The position numbers and the translations under genes are program-made. The notes below the pieces were generated by a model. That model saw nothing but the letters and a program-made list of their open reading frames with translations. It had not been told where the DNA came from and ran no database searches. From UBA4459 sp036351335 (GTDB lineage Bacteria > Bacteroidota > Bacteroidia > Bacteroidales > F082), in NCBI GenBank assembly GCA_036351335.1, contig JAZBOW010000257.1:1-16692 (forward strand): a DNA stretch of 16,692 nt. Direction: 5' to 3'. How positions within the stretch are numbered: the stretch's first letter is position 1; each line of letters starts with the position of its first letter. Shown piece after piece: positions 7,056 to 14,392 of this stretch.

Positions 7056-7296
7056 TTTACGACTCCCAAAAAGCCTGGTTTTATGGGGCTTCGACCAATG
7101 TAATTTAAACTCCAAATCACAAAAATCAAAACACAAATAATAACCAAACATCAATGTTCAAATGAACAAAACCGTTTGGGTTTTTGACATTGAGAATATT
7201 GTAATTTACCTGCCTGCGTATAGTTGTTTCAGCGAAAGCAGGTTTGCTATTTGGTGCTTGATAGTTCTTACCAAAAATCTACTTCAAAAAAAAACT
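7056..7296. other. Convergent intergenic region, SirB1-like gene / purC
   Basis: This 241-bp non-coding spacer lies between two converging genes. It holds a possible terminator hairpin for the phoH-purC transcript (7068-7091). It also holds a second imperfect stem, ACCTGC at 7208-7213 pairing with GCAGGT at 7238-7243, whose right arm overlaps the octamer GCGAAAGC (7232-7239). A plus-strand open frame from 7162 reaching into purC has no coding support. Confidence 0.5.
7068..7091 (-). terminator. Possible intrinsic terminator of phoH-purC
   Basis: Read on the minus strand, AAGCC (7091-7087), an 11-nt loop and GGCTT (7075-7071) form a short stem ending in a run of five T (GGCTTTTTGGG). It lies about 205 nt past the purC stop. 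The stem is only five pairs, so the call is weak. Confidence 0.3.
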
Positions 7297-8244
7297 CTAA
7301 TTTTCTTTCAGAAAGTTATTAATGTTGTTTTCAATCCGATCCAGTACACCTTCCGTTGGCACCCTGTTGAACTTCTCCCCTGTTACCTGTTCATAAAGCT
7401 CAATATAACGTTCTGAAACGCTGTTCACAAATTCATCAGTCATCTCCGGCATCGGCTGGCCTTCTTTTCCCTGGAAACCTTTTTCCATCAGCCATTCACG
7501 CACAAATTCCTTCGATAATTGTTTCTGCGGCTCGCCTTTGGCAAAGCGCTCTTCATACTTATCAGCATAGAAATAACGCGATGAATCGGGGGTATGGATT
7601 TCATCGATCAAATATATCTGGTCACCTACTTTCCCAAATTCATACTTGGTATCCACCAGTATCAGTCCTTTTTCAGCAGCAATTTCGCTGCCCCTTTTAA
7701 ACAGGCGGATGGTATAATCTTTCAGTTTGGCATAATCCTCAGCCGAAACAAGTCCCTGTTTGATAATTTCCTCTTCTGAAATATCTTCATCATGTCCTTC
7801 AACTGCTTTGGTAGTGGGTGTAACTATAGGGTCGGGAAAACGCTGGTGCTCTTTTAATCCGTCGGGAACCGGAACACCACAAATAGCCCTGGCACCGGAT
7901 TTATAGGTTCGCCACGAACTACCTGTAAGAAATCCCCTGATTATCATTTCAACCGGAAATGGCTTGCAATATTTACCAATGGTTACCATGGGATCGGGAC
8001 TGGCAATTTTCCAGTTAGGCACGATATCCGCTGTAGCATCCAGGAATTTCGAGGCGATCTGGTTTAGTACCTGCCCTTTATAAGGAATCGCTCTTGGCAG
8101 TACAATATCGAAGGCTGAAATACGGTCAGAGGCCACCATCACCAATAATTCATCATTGATATTGTACACATCTCTAACTTTGCCATGGTACACATCTTTT
8201 TGTCCGGGAAATTCAAAATCAGTTCTAATAATTGCTTCGTTCAT
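7297..8244 (-). CDS. purC: Phosphoribosylaminoimidazole-succinocarboxamide synthase
   Basis: PurC (SAICAR synthetase) ligates aspartate to CAIR using ATP in de novo purine synthesis. The 315-aa protein is the longer variant, as opposed to the roughly 240-aa E. coli form. The ATP-binding start GKVRDVY is at residues 21-27, followed by SDRISAFD (39-46) and EMIIRGFLTGSSWRTY (99-114). The two PurC signatures are VDTKYEFG (197-204) and DEIHTPDSSRYF (214-225). A C-terminal extension with FVREWLMEKGFQG and SERYIELYEQVTG is usual in this long form. It starts 11 bp after the phoH stop, so the two are probably one transcript. No PurR-type operator or purine riboswitch is visible upstream. Confidence 0.96.
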   Translation of the reverse strand: MNEAIIRTDFEFPGQKDVYHGKVRDVYNINDELLVMVASDRISAFDIVLPRAIPYKGQVLNQIASKFLDATADIVPNWKIASPDPMVTIGKYCKPFPVEMIIRGFLTGSSWRTYKSGARAICGVPVPDGLKEHQRFPDPIVTPTTKAVEGHDEDISEEEIIKQGLVSAEDYAKLKDYTIRLFKRGSEIAAEKGLILVDTKYEFGKVGDQIYLIDEIHTPDSSRYFYADKYEERFAKGEPQKQLSKEFVREWLMEKGFQGKEGQPMPEMTDEFVNSVSERYIELYEQVTGEKFNRVPTEGVLDRIENNINNFLKEN

Positions 8245-8255
8245 AGTTACTATAT

Positions 8256-9200
8256 TTATGTTTCTTTTTTGTTATATGCGTCAATAATGTCCGATACCAG
8301 TTTATGTCTCACCACATCCCTACCATCAAGGTAAATAAAATCGATGCCTTTAATGCCTTTAAGCAGCTCTGGTGCCTGGAGCAAACCGGAAAGTTTTTTC
8401 CTGGGCAGATCGATTTGTGTTACATCGCCAGTTACAATAAATTTTGAAGATTTTCCCATTCTGGTCAAAAACATTTTCAACTGGCTTTCAGAAGCATTTT
8501 GCGCTTCGTCGAGGATGGCGAAGGCATTGCTCAGCGTGCGGCCCCGCATAAATGCCAATGGCGCTATTTCAATGGTTTCATCTTCCAGATAGGAAAGGAA
8601 TTTTTGTGTAGGCAGCATATCCCTAAGGGCATCATACAGCGGTTGCAGGTAGGGATCAAGTTTCTCTTTCATATCGCCGGGTAAAAAACCCAGGCTTTCG
8701 CCCGCTTCAATAGCCGGACGTGTTAACACGATACGTTTTACCTGCTTACTTTTCAGCGCCCTGATGGCCAACGCGACAGCCGTATAGGTTTTGCCTGTTC
8801 CGGCCGGACCAATGGCAAAAAGCAAGTCATTTTCCTCCGAACTGCTCACCATTCTCTTCTGGTTGGGCGTCAATGCTTTGATCAGTTTACCGTGTCGTCC
8901 AAATACCAGCACATCATCTCCTTTGGCAGCCACATGATTGTCGGGTTCATCAACCCCCATCACCTGGCGTACCACATCTTCGTTGATCTTGCCAAACTTA
9001 TCGAAATGAATTAATAACAGGTCGAATCGTTTTTCAAAATTCTTTATCTGTTCTTCGTCACCAATCAGTTTTATGAGCTCTCCCCTGGCGATGATCTTCA
9101 AGGTGGGAAACAATTCTTTGATCTCATTCAGGTATTTATCGCCAGAACCATAGATATCCAATGGGCTTCCTATATCAAGTTGCAGTATGCTTTCGCTCAT
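8256..9200 (-). CDS. PhoH-like ATPase (PhoL type)
   Basis: This 314-aa cytoplasmic protein belongs to the PhoH family of P-loop NTPases, related to superfamily I helicases and linked to RNA metabolism, often beside ybeY. A KH-like N-terminal region (about 1-85) precedes the ATPase domain. Walker A is GPAGTGKT (131-138), followed by VKRIVLTRPAIEAGESLGFLPGD. Walker B is ILDEAQN (229-235), and the sensor region is FIVTGDVTQIDLP. The closing motif IDFIYLDGRDVVRHKLVSDII is standard for bacterial PhoH/PhoL. ybeY is not adjacent here; the downstream partner is purC. It diverges from the DUF62 gene, with back-to-back promoter boxes in a 138-bp gap. Confidence 0.93.
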   Translation of the reverse strand: MSESILQLDIGSPLDIYGSGDKYLNEIKELFPTLKIIARGELIKLIGDEEQIKNFEKRFDLLLIHFDKFGKINEDVVRQVMGVDEPDNHVAAKGDDVLVFGRHGKLIKALTPNQKRMVSSSEENDLLFAIGPAGTGKTYTAVALAIRALKSKQVKRIVLTRPAIEAGESLGFLPGDMKEKLDPYLQPLYDALRDMLPTQKFLSYLEDETIEIAPLAFMRGRTLSNAFAILDEAQNASESQLKMFLTRMGKSSKFIVTGDVTQIDLPRKKLSGLLQAPELLKGIKGIDFIYLDGRDVVRHKLVSDIIDAYNKKET

Positions 9201-9238
9201 TCTATTTTTTAATATCTGATCGTTATTTTAGTTGTCAT

Positions 9239-9246
9239 CAAAAATA
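9239..9246 (-). promoter_or_regulatory. Promoter box for phoH-purC
   Basis: On the minus strand this reads TATTTTTG, an exact TAnnTTTG match. It ends 38 nt before the phoH ATG. TTTG on the same strand at 9275-9272 is present but 25 bp away, slightly too far for a standard -33. Confidence 0.45.
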
Positions 9247-9281
9247 TTAAAAATAACACCTTCTATGGGTTCAAAAATTTA

Positions 9282-9289
9282 TAATTTTG
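9282..9289 (+). promoter_or_regulatory. Promoter box for the DUF62 gene
   Basis: TAATTTTG matches TAnnTTTG exactly. The box ends 49 nt upstream of the ATG at 9339, so a leader of roughly 40 nt is expected. It points away from the phoH box at 9239-9246, with 35 bp between the two. Confidence 0.5.
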
Positions 9290-9338
9290 ATCTCAATTAT
9301 CAGATAGCAGAAACAGCGTCATCCGGCAAGACTTCAGT

Positions 9339-10112
9339 ATGGGAATAATTACATTGATCAGCGATTGGGGAAACAGCGATTATTATACGGCCGCGGTTAA
9401 GGGTATGATCCTATCGCAGTTGCCGGAAACCCGCATTGTTGACATCACCCATCAGATTGAACCTTTCAATTCAACGCAGGCTGCTTATATATTGAGAAAT
9501 GCCTACAAAAACTTCCCGGAAGGCACCATCCACATTATAGGTATCAATACGGAGGAATCGCTTAATCACCCACATACGGTAGCAGTTTACGATAAACATT
9601 ATTTTATTGGGACAGACGAAGGTATATTTTCATTGATATTTGACGGTGAGCCTGAAAAAATGATTGAACTGGAGATCATGCAGGATTCCGAGAATTTCAC
9701 TTTCTCGAGCCGCGACAGGTTTGTGAAGGCTGCCATTCACTTGTTAAAAGGTGATACACTTGATAAACTGGGAAGTCCGAAAAAAGAACTCAAGAAAAAA
9801 CTGCTTTTTGAACCTATTGTCGACCCGAATTATATCAGGGGTGTAGTAGTGCATATTGACTCATATGAAAACCTGATAACTAATATTCCGAAATCATTAT
9901 TTAAAAAAATAGTGGGAAATAAAAAATTCTCCATTTCATTCCGATCTGATTCCGTCAGCAAGATCAGTGATTCTTATGGTGATGTGCGTCCGGGTGAGAT
10001 CGTGGTATTGTTTGGTAGTAACAATATGCTTGAAATCGCTATCAACCAAGGGAATGCAGCATCATTACTGGGTATTGGCTGGAACCATACCGTTTTTGTG
10101 AATATTGATTAA
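9339..10112 (+). CDS. SAM hydroxide adenosyltransferase (DUF62) family protein, divergent active site
   Basis: This 257-aa protein aligns along its length with the DUF62 / fluorinase-chlorinase superfamily, whose DUF62 members hydrolyse S-adenosylmethionine to adenosine and methionine. Matching landmarks are ITLISDWGNSDYYTAAVKG (residues 4-22), IVDITHQIEPFNSTQAAYIL (33-52), FPEGTIHIIG (59-68), YFIGTDEGIFSLIF (88-101), the C-domain start RGVVVHIDSYENLITNIP (about 165-182) and the ending GWNHTVFVNID. The usual VDPGVG-type stretch is replaced by GINTEESLNHPH, with Asn70 where Asp is expected, and the usual TFHGRD is TFSSRD (121-126). The SAM-binding scaffold is therefore recognisable, but the D-R-H triad I recall for the hydrolase is not. 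I remember similar sequences in other Bacteroidota, so this may be a phylum-specific branch. Activity is uncertain. Confidence 0.8.
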   Translation: MGIITLISDWGNSDYYTAAVKGMILSQLPETRIVDITHQIEPFNSTQAAYILRNAYKNFPEGTIHIIGINTEESLNHPHTVAVYDKHYFIGTDEGIFSLIFDGEPEKMIELEIMQDSENFTFSSRDRFVKAAIHLLKGDTLDKLGSPKKELKKKLLFEPIVDPNYIRGVVVHIDSYENLITNIPKSLFKKIVGNKKFSISFRSDSVSKISDSYGDVRPGEIVVLFGSNNMLEIAINQGNAASLLGIGWNHTVFVNID

Positions 10113-10123
10113 AAATCACCAGA

Positions 10124-10699
10124 TTATTTCCAGTTTTGCATCCATTTTCTATCGGTATACCTGTAAGCACATAGCACCATCCAACCAATACCAGCACCAA
10201 GGATGGTGCCTCCAATGACATCGCCGGGATAATGCACACCCAGGTATATCCGGCTGTAGACAATGAGCAGTCCCCAGAAAACCAACACCCAGGGAAGCCA
10301 TTTGTATCTGTTGTAAAGTAAACCGCTGATAAATACGATAATTCCGAAATAATTTGTTGCATGCGAAGATACAAACCCATATTGGCCACCACAATATTCA
10401 ACGGTGTGTACTAAAAATTGGATATCCGGATCATGACAGGGCCGTAATCGCTGAAAAACGTTTTTAAATAACTGTACCGATGCCTGGTCTGTCAGTGTGA
10501 TAAGCACCGCTACAAATAGCAATATGATCAGGCCTTTCCACTTATAAACCCTTATGACAAGATAAAGTAAGAACAGGTAAAAAGGCAACCAAAAGAGTTT
10601 AGAACTGGCATAGACCATCAGCACATCAAAAAAATCATTGTGTAAGCCATTAAGTGTGAGGAAAAGATTCGTATCTATTTGATTTAAAACTTCAAGCAT
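10124..10699 (-). CDS. PAP2-family membrane phosphatase
   Basis: This 191-aa integral membrane protein carries the three phosphatase motifs of the PAP2 superfamily: KNVFQRLRP (Lys79 to Pro87, KX6RP), the nucleophile-assisting SSH (111-113, in GFVSSHATN in place of PSGH), and SRIYLGVHYPGD (149-160, SRX5HX3D). About five to six hydrophobic segments surround them, placing the active site on the periplasmic side. Likely substrates are undecaprenyl pyrophosphate or another lipid phosphate such as lipid A or phosphatidylglycerol phosphate; the sequence does not decide between them. It starts 10 bp after the TonB-like gene and converges with the DUF62 gene, so it is probably the last gene of a three-gene transcript. 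Confidence 0.9.
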   Translation of the reverse strand: MLEVLNQIDTNLFLTLNGLHNDFFDVLMVYASSKLFWLPFYLFLLYLVIRVYKWKGLIILLFVAVLITLTDQASVQLFKNVFQRLRPCHDPDIQFLVHTVEYCGGQYGFVSSHATNYFGIIVFISGLLYNRYKWLPWVLVFWGLLIVYSRIYLGVHYPGDVIGGTILGAGIGWMVLCAYRYTDRKWMQNWK

Positions 10700-10709
10700 A
10701 GCTTAAAAA

Positions 10710-11330
10710 CTACTTTAACTGGCTTATGGCCTCTTTTTTCAAATCGTAATATTCAATATTGAATGGATCGTGTTTTATGAGTATATCAATATATTCCATG
10801 GCTTTTTTGCCTTTACCTTTTTCAAGAAGTTTAGTCGATTTCTTATAATAATAGTCATCGCCATTGCAAACATAGCCGAGGCTTTCTCCTTCACAAATCA
10901 AAATAGCATCCGTAGTGTTTGTTTCTACACCTTTAATTCGAAATTGAATAGGTATTTCAAAGCGTGTGTATTTTTCTTCCTTGCATTCATTCCATTGTCC
11001 GGAGGTCATGTCAAAAAAATCGGCAATTTCTTCATGAATGGATTTATGAATGGGGTTTTTAAAAGTGAACTCCGTAAACTCACCATTACAATCCACTTCA
11101 AATGATACGATGACGATACCCATGATACAACTTCTCTTGACCATCTCCGGATAAGTGACGTTGTTATTAAATATTTTTTCAAAGGTGTAATATCCTCCCT
11201 TGAACCTATAGTCCAGTTGTTTCATTATGTTCTTCTTCCTGCTTTCACTTACGCTATTTGTTTCCTGGGCTGGTAACAAAATTGTAAATGACAAAACACA
11301 TAATACCAATAAGTTGATCTTTTTTAACAT
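10710..11330 (-). CDS. Exported protein with TonB C-terminal-like domain and TPR-like tail
   Basis: The 206-aa product starts with a signal peptide (MLKKINLLVLCVLSFTILLP, then AQ). Residues about 56-134 match the TonB C-terminal fold: VTYPEMVKRSCIMGIVIVSFEVDCNG, a middle segment ending in FFDMTSGQWNECK, and the closing strand RFEIPIQFRIKG. There is no proline-rich spacer, so it is not a classical energy transducer spanning the periplasm. Residues about 159-206 (YYYKKSTKLLEKGKGKKAMEYIDILIKHDP and on) look like one to one and a half TPR repeats. Two cysteine-containing loops (CKEEK; CEGESLGYVCNG) could form disulfides. The start is the ATG at 11330; an upstream TTG at 11336 is less likely. It lies between a lipoprotein and a PAP2 phosphatase on the same strand. 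Function is not assigned. Confidence 0.65.
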   Translation of the reverse strand: MLKKINLLVLCVLSFTILLPAQETNSVSESRKKNIMKQLDYRFKGGYYTFEKIFNNNVTYPEMVKRSCIMGIVIVSFEVDCNGEFTEFTFKNPIHKSIHEEIADFFDMTSGQWNECKEEKYTRFEIPIQFRIKGVETNTTDAILICEGESLGYVCNGDDYYYKKSTKLLEKGKGKKAMEYIDILIKHDPFNIEYYDLKKEAISQLK

Positions 11331-11376
11331 GGACAAAACCTGTTTTAAAAATAAGTGGTAAAGGTAATAAATTCAC

Positions 11377-12687
11377 TCAATCATACTGGTAATAAAGTTG
11401 CAAGCCATTCAGTGTTCTCTCAAAGTCAAAGCTGGTAAACTCCGTCATTCCGGGAAATTGATAGAACAAAAGTTTCTTTTCGAATTGCACCACAACCTGA
11501 TTGGAAATGTCCTCATAATATAGGTTGACAGGAGGAGCCTCAAATGTTATAAGCTCCGTGATCATTTCCTGGCTATAGCTATATGTGTATAGACGATTTT
11601 CGATGGAAAGTATCATGCTCATTTCATCGATACTGCAAACAGCTGTTATATTTCCCTCATCAATTAAATGAAGGTCATCAAAATAGTCATCTTGCGAATT
11701 ATATAGGCCTATTATACCATATTCATTCATATTTCCTATTACCATTACTTGGTCGGCAGATGCCGTTTTTTCAAATGCGAGAATTTGAAAATCAACAGGA
11801 TGTCTTTGCTTTTTAATGCCTGTTTCTTTGTAAAATGTTACCAGGGAATGGTTGCCATTCAGCCTGGAAAGATAATCACTGACAATAAAATTTTCGAGTA
11901 TGCTTATGCGCTTAGGAATGGAGTCTGTAAGCAGCTGGGTAATCAGTTTTTGCTGTCCGTTTAGTTGCGAATAGCCAACGATCTGTCCATTTTCCATGCC
12001 GATGTATATGCGGTCTTCATCAATTTGAATATCAGTAAATCCGGGATTCGGAAATTGCGGACCGGCCTCCCAATCCAATTGTTTTTCATCAATAGAAAAA
12101 GCCTTTAATTTGAGTGGCACTTCCGTGATCAGATATACTTTTTTAAAAAACCCGGATATTTCGCTATCAAGATAATCCCCGGCGCTCTCGATAAAGCTGG
12201 AATTGTTCAATTGCGGGTCATAAAAGTCAATGCGCGTATCGTTGATACCGTTTCTTGAGAACAGGTAAAAGCCTTTGTAGTTCAGCGGCTTCATTGTCAA
12301 TTTTATAGGAAAATATGAGTTCCATTTACTTGTACCATCACGAACTGAAATCAAGATATAATAGGGTGCTTCATCCAAATTTTGAAGGCTTCTAAATATC
12401 ATGGTCGTTTTAATTTCCTGGTCCACTTGGGATGTATTTACGGTATTTGTGCCAAATATTGAAATATAGTTTGCGTTGACAATACTGACACTTACAGATT
12501 CAATTGCACGTTCACTTTGTATTTTACATCGAATTTCTAAGGTGTCAGGAATTTGGATCATAGAATTTTCCACCGGACTGATCATATCAACTTTTGGGCT
12601 GTTTATTTTTTCAGACTTATGGCAAGAATTCAAACTGAAAATAATCAGAATGCTGAATAAATTATTTATTAAACGTTTCTTCAACAT
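11377..12687 (-). CDS. Predicted lipoprotein with Ig-like and beta-propeller-like regions
   Basis: The 436-aa product has a lipoprotein signal peptide (MLKKRLINNLFSILIIFSLNSC) with the acylated cysteine at residue 22. After a short linker comes a beta-sandwich-like region (about 30-140, including SPVENSMIQIPDTLEIRC and SVRDGTSKWNSYFPIKL) resembling Ig-like domains that follow signal sequences in Bacteroidota. The rest alternates short hydrophobic strands with turns such as IYIGMENGQIVGYSQLNGQQ, reminiscent of a beta-propeller, but I cannot count blades with confidence. The residues after the cysteine (HKSEKIN) do not fit the surface export signal, so a periplasmic-facing location is more likely. 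The start is the ATG at 12687; the TTG at 12708 is upstream. It heads a probable operon with the TonB-like gene (46 bp gap) and the PAP2 gene. It diverges from the exonuclease gene across 68 bp. Confidence 0.65.
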   Translation of the reverse strand: MLKKRLINNLFSILIIFSLNSCHKSEKINSPKVDMISPVENSMIQIPDTLEIRCKIQSERAIESVSVSIVNANYISIFGTNTVNTSQVDQEIKTTMIFRSLQNLDEAPYYILISVRDGTSKWNSYFPIKLTMKPLNYKGFYLFSRNGINDTRIDFYDPQLNNSSFIESAGDYLDSEISGFFKKVYLITEVPLKLKAFSIDEKQLDWEAGPQFPNPGFTDIQIDEDRIYIGMENGQIVGYSQLNGQQKLITQLLTDSIPKRISILENFIVSDYLSRLNGNHSLVTFYKETGIKKQRHPVDFQILAFEKTASADQVMVIGNMNEYGIIGLYNSQDDYFDDLHLIDEGNITAVCSIDEMSMILSIENRLYTYSYSQEMITELITFEAPPVNLYYEDISNQVVVQFEKKLLFYQFPGMTEFTSFDFERTLNGLQLYYQYD

Positions 12688-12755
12688 TATTCGCGGATCA
12701 GCCAACAAAATAACACATTTTTTTGTATTTTTCTGATTTATTAAATGATAACGAC

Positions 12756-13466
12756 ATGTTGAATGACCTGAAACTTGAGGACGTGCTATTCCTGGATATT
12801 GAAACCGTTCCGGCTGCCGCAGATTTTTCGGAACTACCTGAAGATGAAAAAAAGCTTTGGGAGAAAAAAGCCGAGCTCCTCAGAAGAAATGATCCTGAAA
12901 CCACGGCAGATGAATTATATGCCCGCGCCGGCATCTATTCAGAATTTGGAAAAATTGTGTGTATCTCCTGTGGGTTTTCAAACGGTAAAGAATTCAGAGT
13001 CAAATCATATTACGGAGACGATGAACGCATTTTACTCGAAGAATTTGCAGATACATTAAATAAGCATTATTACACGGATCGCTACTTATTATGTGCCCAT
13101 AACGGCAAAGAATTTGACTTTCCATACATCGCCAGGCGTATGCTTATCAATGGCATTTCACTTCCCAACATATTAAACAGTGCCGGCAAGAAACCCTGGG
13201 AAATCCGCCACCTTGACACCATGGAATTGTGGAAATTCGGCGATTTTAAACACTATACTTCGTTAGAGCTATTGGCTTCCGTTTTTAAAATTCCCACACC
13301 TAAAGATGACATTGATGGGAGCATGGTAGGTCAGGTTTACTGGAAAGATAATGATCTTACAAGAATTGTAAAATACTGCGAAAAAGACGTGCTGACCATT
13401 GCTCAATTGCTGCGCAGGTATATGGGACTGCCCCTGATAAAAGATACCGATGTAACCGTCGTTTAA
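12756..13466 (+). CDS. Predicted DEDDy 3'-5' exonuclease (PolB-exonuclease-like)
   Basis: The 236-aa protein matches the family annotated as predicted 3'-5' exonuclease related to the PolB proofreading domain (DNA_pol_B_exo2). All three DEDDy motifs are visible: Asp14 and Glu16 in LFLDIETVP, Asp121 in CAHNGKEFDFPYIARR, and Tyr207 with Asp211 in YCEKDVLTI. These would hold two metal ions and degrade DNA or RNA from the 3' end. No polymerase domain is attached. The helical insert between motifs I and II (residues 20-60) is acidic and charged. The start at 12756 gives MLNDLKLEDVLFLDIET; a longer frame from a TTG at 12723 would include the promoter-like TATTTTTC (12726-12733). The next gene, 31 bp downstream, encodes a Cas4-like nuclease, so the two probably share a transcript. 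Confidence 0.85.
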   Translation: MLNDLKLEDVLFLDIETVPAAADFSELPEDEKKLWEKKAELLRRNDPETTADELYARAGIYSEFGKIVCISCGFSNGKEFRVKSYYGDDERILLEEFADTLNKHYYTDRYLLCAHNGKEFDFPYIARRMLINGISLPNILNSAGKKPWEIRHLDTMELWKFGDFKHYTSLELLASVFKIPTPKDDIDGSMVGQVYWKDNDLTRIVKYCEKDVLTIAQLLRRYMGLPLIKDTDVTVV

Positions 13467-13497
13467 AAAATCTAAACAAATAAACAAACCAATCGTA

Positions 13498-14268
13498 ATG
13501 GAGCGACATATCCTATCCAAATCAACTTTTATTAGAGGCAATCAATGTTTAAAATCGTTATACCTGCATAAAAAAAGGCCTTTTTTGAGAGATAAACTAA
13601 GCCCTGAACAACTGGCAAAATTCAAACGGGGATCGAGGCTCGGTATTTTGGCCCGACAACTTTTTCCAGGGGGTATCGATCTAACACCACGTTCACCTTC
13701 ACAATATCAAAAAAGAGTGCTGGAAACAACTGAAATCATCCGTCAGGGCAAATGCGACACCCTTTATGAAGCGGTATTTCAATTCGACCAGTTGCTGATC
13801 ATGCTGGATATTCTGAATCGTAAAGATGGTGAATGGTATGGCTATGAGGTGAAGAGTTCGCTAAAAATTTCAGACACTTATTTGCTGGATGCAGCCTTCC
13901 AGTATTATGTGATTACAAATTCAGGTTTGAAGTTGAATGATATTTTCCTCGTTTACGTCAACAAAGATTATTTATTTGATGAAGATCTGAGGCTCGATGA
14001 TATCTTTATTTTCGAAAGTGTGCTTGAAAAGGTATTGGAACTGCAGGATTATGTTAAAGAAAAAGTGATGGAGGAAAAAGCCACTTTACAACTAAAAAGT
14101 TCACCAAAAATTGATGTAGGCATGCATTGCCTCAACCCCTACCCATGCGATTTTACTGGGCATTGCTGGAAAAATGTGGTAGACAAATCCATTATTGACT
14201 CATATAAGCCGTCAACCAACGAAGAATTTTATGAATTCCTAGATAAAATTGAACAACTGAATTCTTAA
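13498..14268 (+). CDS. Cas4/RecB-like PD-(D/E)XK nuclease with predicted Fe-S cluster
   Basis: The 256-aa protein shows a Cas4/RecB-type nuclease core: Glu91 in LYEAVF, Asp104 in LIMLDIL, Glu117 and Lys119 in YGYEVKSS, and Gln135 in DAAFQYYVI. Four cysteines are placed like the [4Fe-4S] ligands of Cas4 and AddB: Cys17 near the N terminus (RGNQCLKSLYL) and Cys211, Cys217 and Cys223 near the C terminus (HCLNPYPCDFTGHC). The N-terminal segment with RGSRLGILARQLFPGGID resembles the first half of DUF2779 / TM0106-type proteins. The RNase H-like second half of those is missing, and a separate exonuclease gene sits immediately upstream instead. There is no CRISPR array or cas gene nearby, so a CRISPR adaptation role is unlikely. 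DNA end processing is the more general inference. Confidence 0.75.
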   Translation: MERHILSKSTFIRGNQCLKSLYLHKKRPFLRDKLSPEQLAKFKRGSRLGILARQLFPGGIDLTPRSPSQYQKRVLETTEIIRQGKCDTLYEAVFQFDQLLIMLDILNRKDGEWYGYEVKSSLKISDTYLLDAAFQYYVITNSGLKLNDIFLVYVNKDYLFDEDLRLDDIFIFESVLEKVLELQDYVKEKVMEEKATLQLKSSPKIDVGMHCLNPYPCDFTGHCWKNVVDKSIIDSYKPSTNEEFYEFLDKIEQLNS

Positions 14269-14344
14269 ATCAGAAAACACATTATCTTAGCCAAACATCT
14301 TACAAGAAACTGATTTTTAACATGTTTAAGAAGTCTGAAAATAG

Positions 14345-14387
14345 TTATTAACAGCTTATTAACCACTATTCATTATTTGTATTTTTG
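14345..14387 (+). promoter_or_regulatory. dnaB promoter with paired upstream octamers
   Basis: TATTTTTG at 14380-14387 is an exact TAnnTTTG box ending only 5 nt before the dnaB ATG, so a leaderless or nearly leaderless mRNA is expected. Upstream, TTATTAAC occurs twice (14345-14352 and 14356-14363) with an 11-bp period, about one helical turn. These could be protein-binding sites; with the following bases they are loosely DnaA-box-like (TTATTAACA, TTATTAACC), but that resemblance is weak. Confidence 0.5.
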
Positions 14388-14392
14388 GCTTC

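Noticed and set aside
7162..7416. Plus-strand frame of 84 codons overlapping the purC end
   Set aside because: The second half is antisense to purC, the first half lies in low-complexity AT-rich spacer, and no promoter or family is visible.
10106..10118. TGATT-AAA-AATCA hairpin between the convergent DUF62 and PAP2 genes
   Set aside because: A five-pair AT-only stem overlapping the stop codon, without a T run; too weak for a terminator.
13498..14268. CRISPR adaptation role for the Cas4-like nuclease
   Set aside because: No repeat-spacer array and no cas1, cas2 or effector gene anywhere in the window.
14267..14316. Inverted repeat AAATCAG / CTGATTT after the Cas4-like gene
   Set aside because: Seven pairs with a 36-nt loop and a short T run; plausible by chance in AT-rich DNA.
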